From Apus apus (lineage: Eukaryota > Chordata > Aves > Apodiformes > Apodidae): DNA of 64,000 nucleotides. The stretch lies in assembly GCF_020740795.1 (NCBI RefSeq), contig NC_067304.1:4950056-5014055 (forward strand). The letters run 5' to 3'. Every line of letters starts with the position of its first letter. Within the stretch, counting starts at the first letter, position 1. Shown here piece by piece: positions 63,744 to 64,000 of the stretch. Below the pieces are notes generated by a model. The model saw only the letters and a list, made by a program, of their open reading frames with translations, did no database searches and was not told the DNA's origin. The position numbers and the translations under genes were made by a program.

Positions 63744-64000
63744 GTATGAAGCCCGTGGGGACCTGGGGTTTTGTCTTTGGACCATTTCTTGCTGATCATA
63801 GGAGTGTCTGGTCTGGCCCATTCCCTCAGTCACTACTTTGAATCCCCAGCGGGGTTTTGCTCTTGGGAATAAGGAATGTGGGTGTGAATGGCTCTGCTTT
63901 TCATGCTCAGTCTAGAGCAAGGTTAGGGATGTTTACTCAGCTGCCCCTGTGCTTTGTCCATCCCATTCCGGCACATCCAGTGACTTTTAGAAACACCCAT
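63744..64000 (+). other. MAPKAPK2: MAPKAPK2 intron 3, start
   Basis: The intron begins GTATGA and runs off the end of the window. Confidence 0.85.

Overview
This window looks like nuclear DNA of a bird, probably from a small GC-rich (micro)chromosome. The evidence is the presence of CR1 LINE 3' ends of avian type, CpG-rich promoters, short introns and a gene order RASSF5 - EIF2D - DYRK3 - MAPKAPK2. I recall the same order from human 1q32 and chicken chromosome 26. All gene calls rest on reading the translated exons against remembered vertebrate proteins; no search was run. The window is an ordinary conserved vertebrate locus. I found no prokaryotic-type operons, CRISPR arrays, tRNA or rRNA genes, and no retrovirus-like element that I could support.

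Layout. (1) 1-8.2 kb: the 3' part of RASSF5 on the + strand. Four coding exons encode most of the Ras-association domain and the C-terminal SARAH helix, followed by a long 3' UTR. (2) 8.7-19.1 kb: the whole of EIF2D on the - strand. Fifteen coding exons join in phase into a 598-residue protein with PUA, winged-helix, SWIB/MDM2-like and SUI1 parts. RASSF5 and EIF2D are tail to tail. (3) 19.1-19.6 kb: a CpG-rich promoter block shared by divergent EIF2D and DYRK3, with 499 bases between the two start codons. (4) 19.6-25.8 kb: DYRK3 on the + strand. Two short coding exons are followed by one large exon that holds the entire kinase domain, then a 3' UTR. (5) about 27-42.5 kb: intergenic DNA with CR1 fragments and one isolated CpG cluster. 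(6) 42.6-64 kb: the 5' part of MAPKAPK2 on the + strand. It has a CpG-island first exon, an 18.7 kb first intron with an internal CpG cluster, exons 2 and 3, and a gene that runs off the window.

The genes do not form one pathway in an obvious sense. RASSF5 is a Ras/Rap effector linked to MST kinases. EIF2D is a translation factor that handles initiator tRNA and recycled 40S subunits. DYRK3 is a dual-specificity kinase of condensates and stress granules. MAPKAPK2 is the p38-activated kinase that controls cytokine mRNA stability. Their shared feature is old microsynteny.

The most notable sequence-level observations concern small local structure. A perfect 35-bp tandem duplication copies the end of EIF2D exon 1 together with its splice donor, so use of the second donor would run straight into a TGA. 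DYRK3 exon 2 has two in-frame splice acceptors 45 nt apart. An out-of-frame ATG in strong context overlaps the DYRK3 start. The frame upstream of the MAPKAPK2 ATG stays open for 456 nt.
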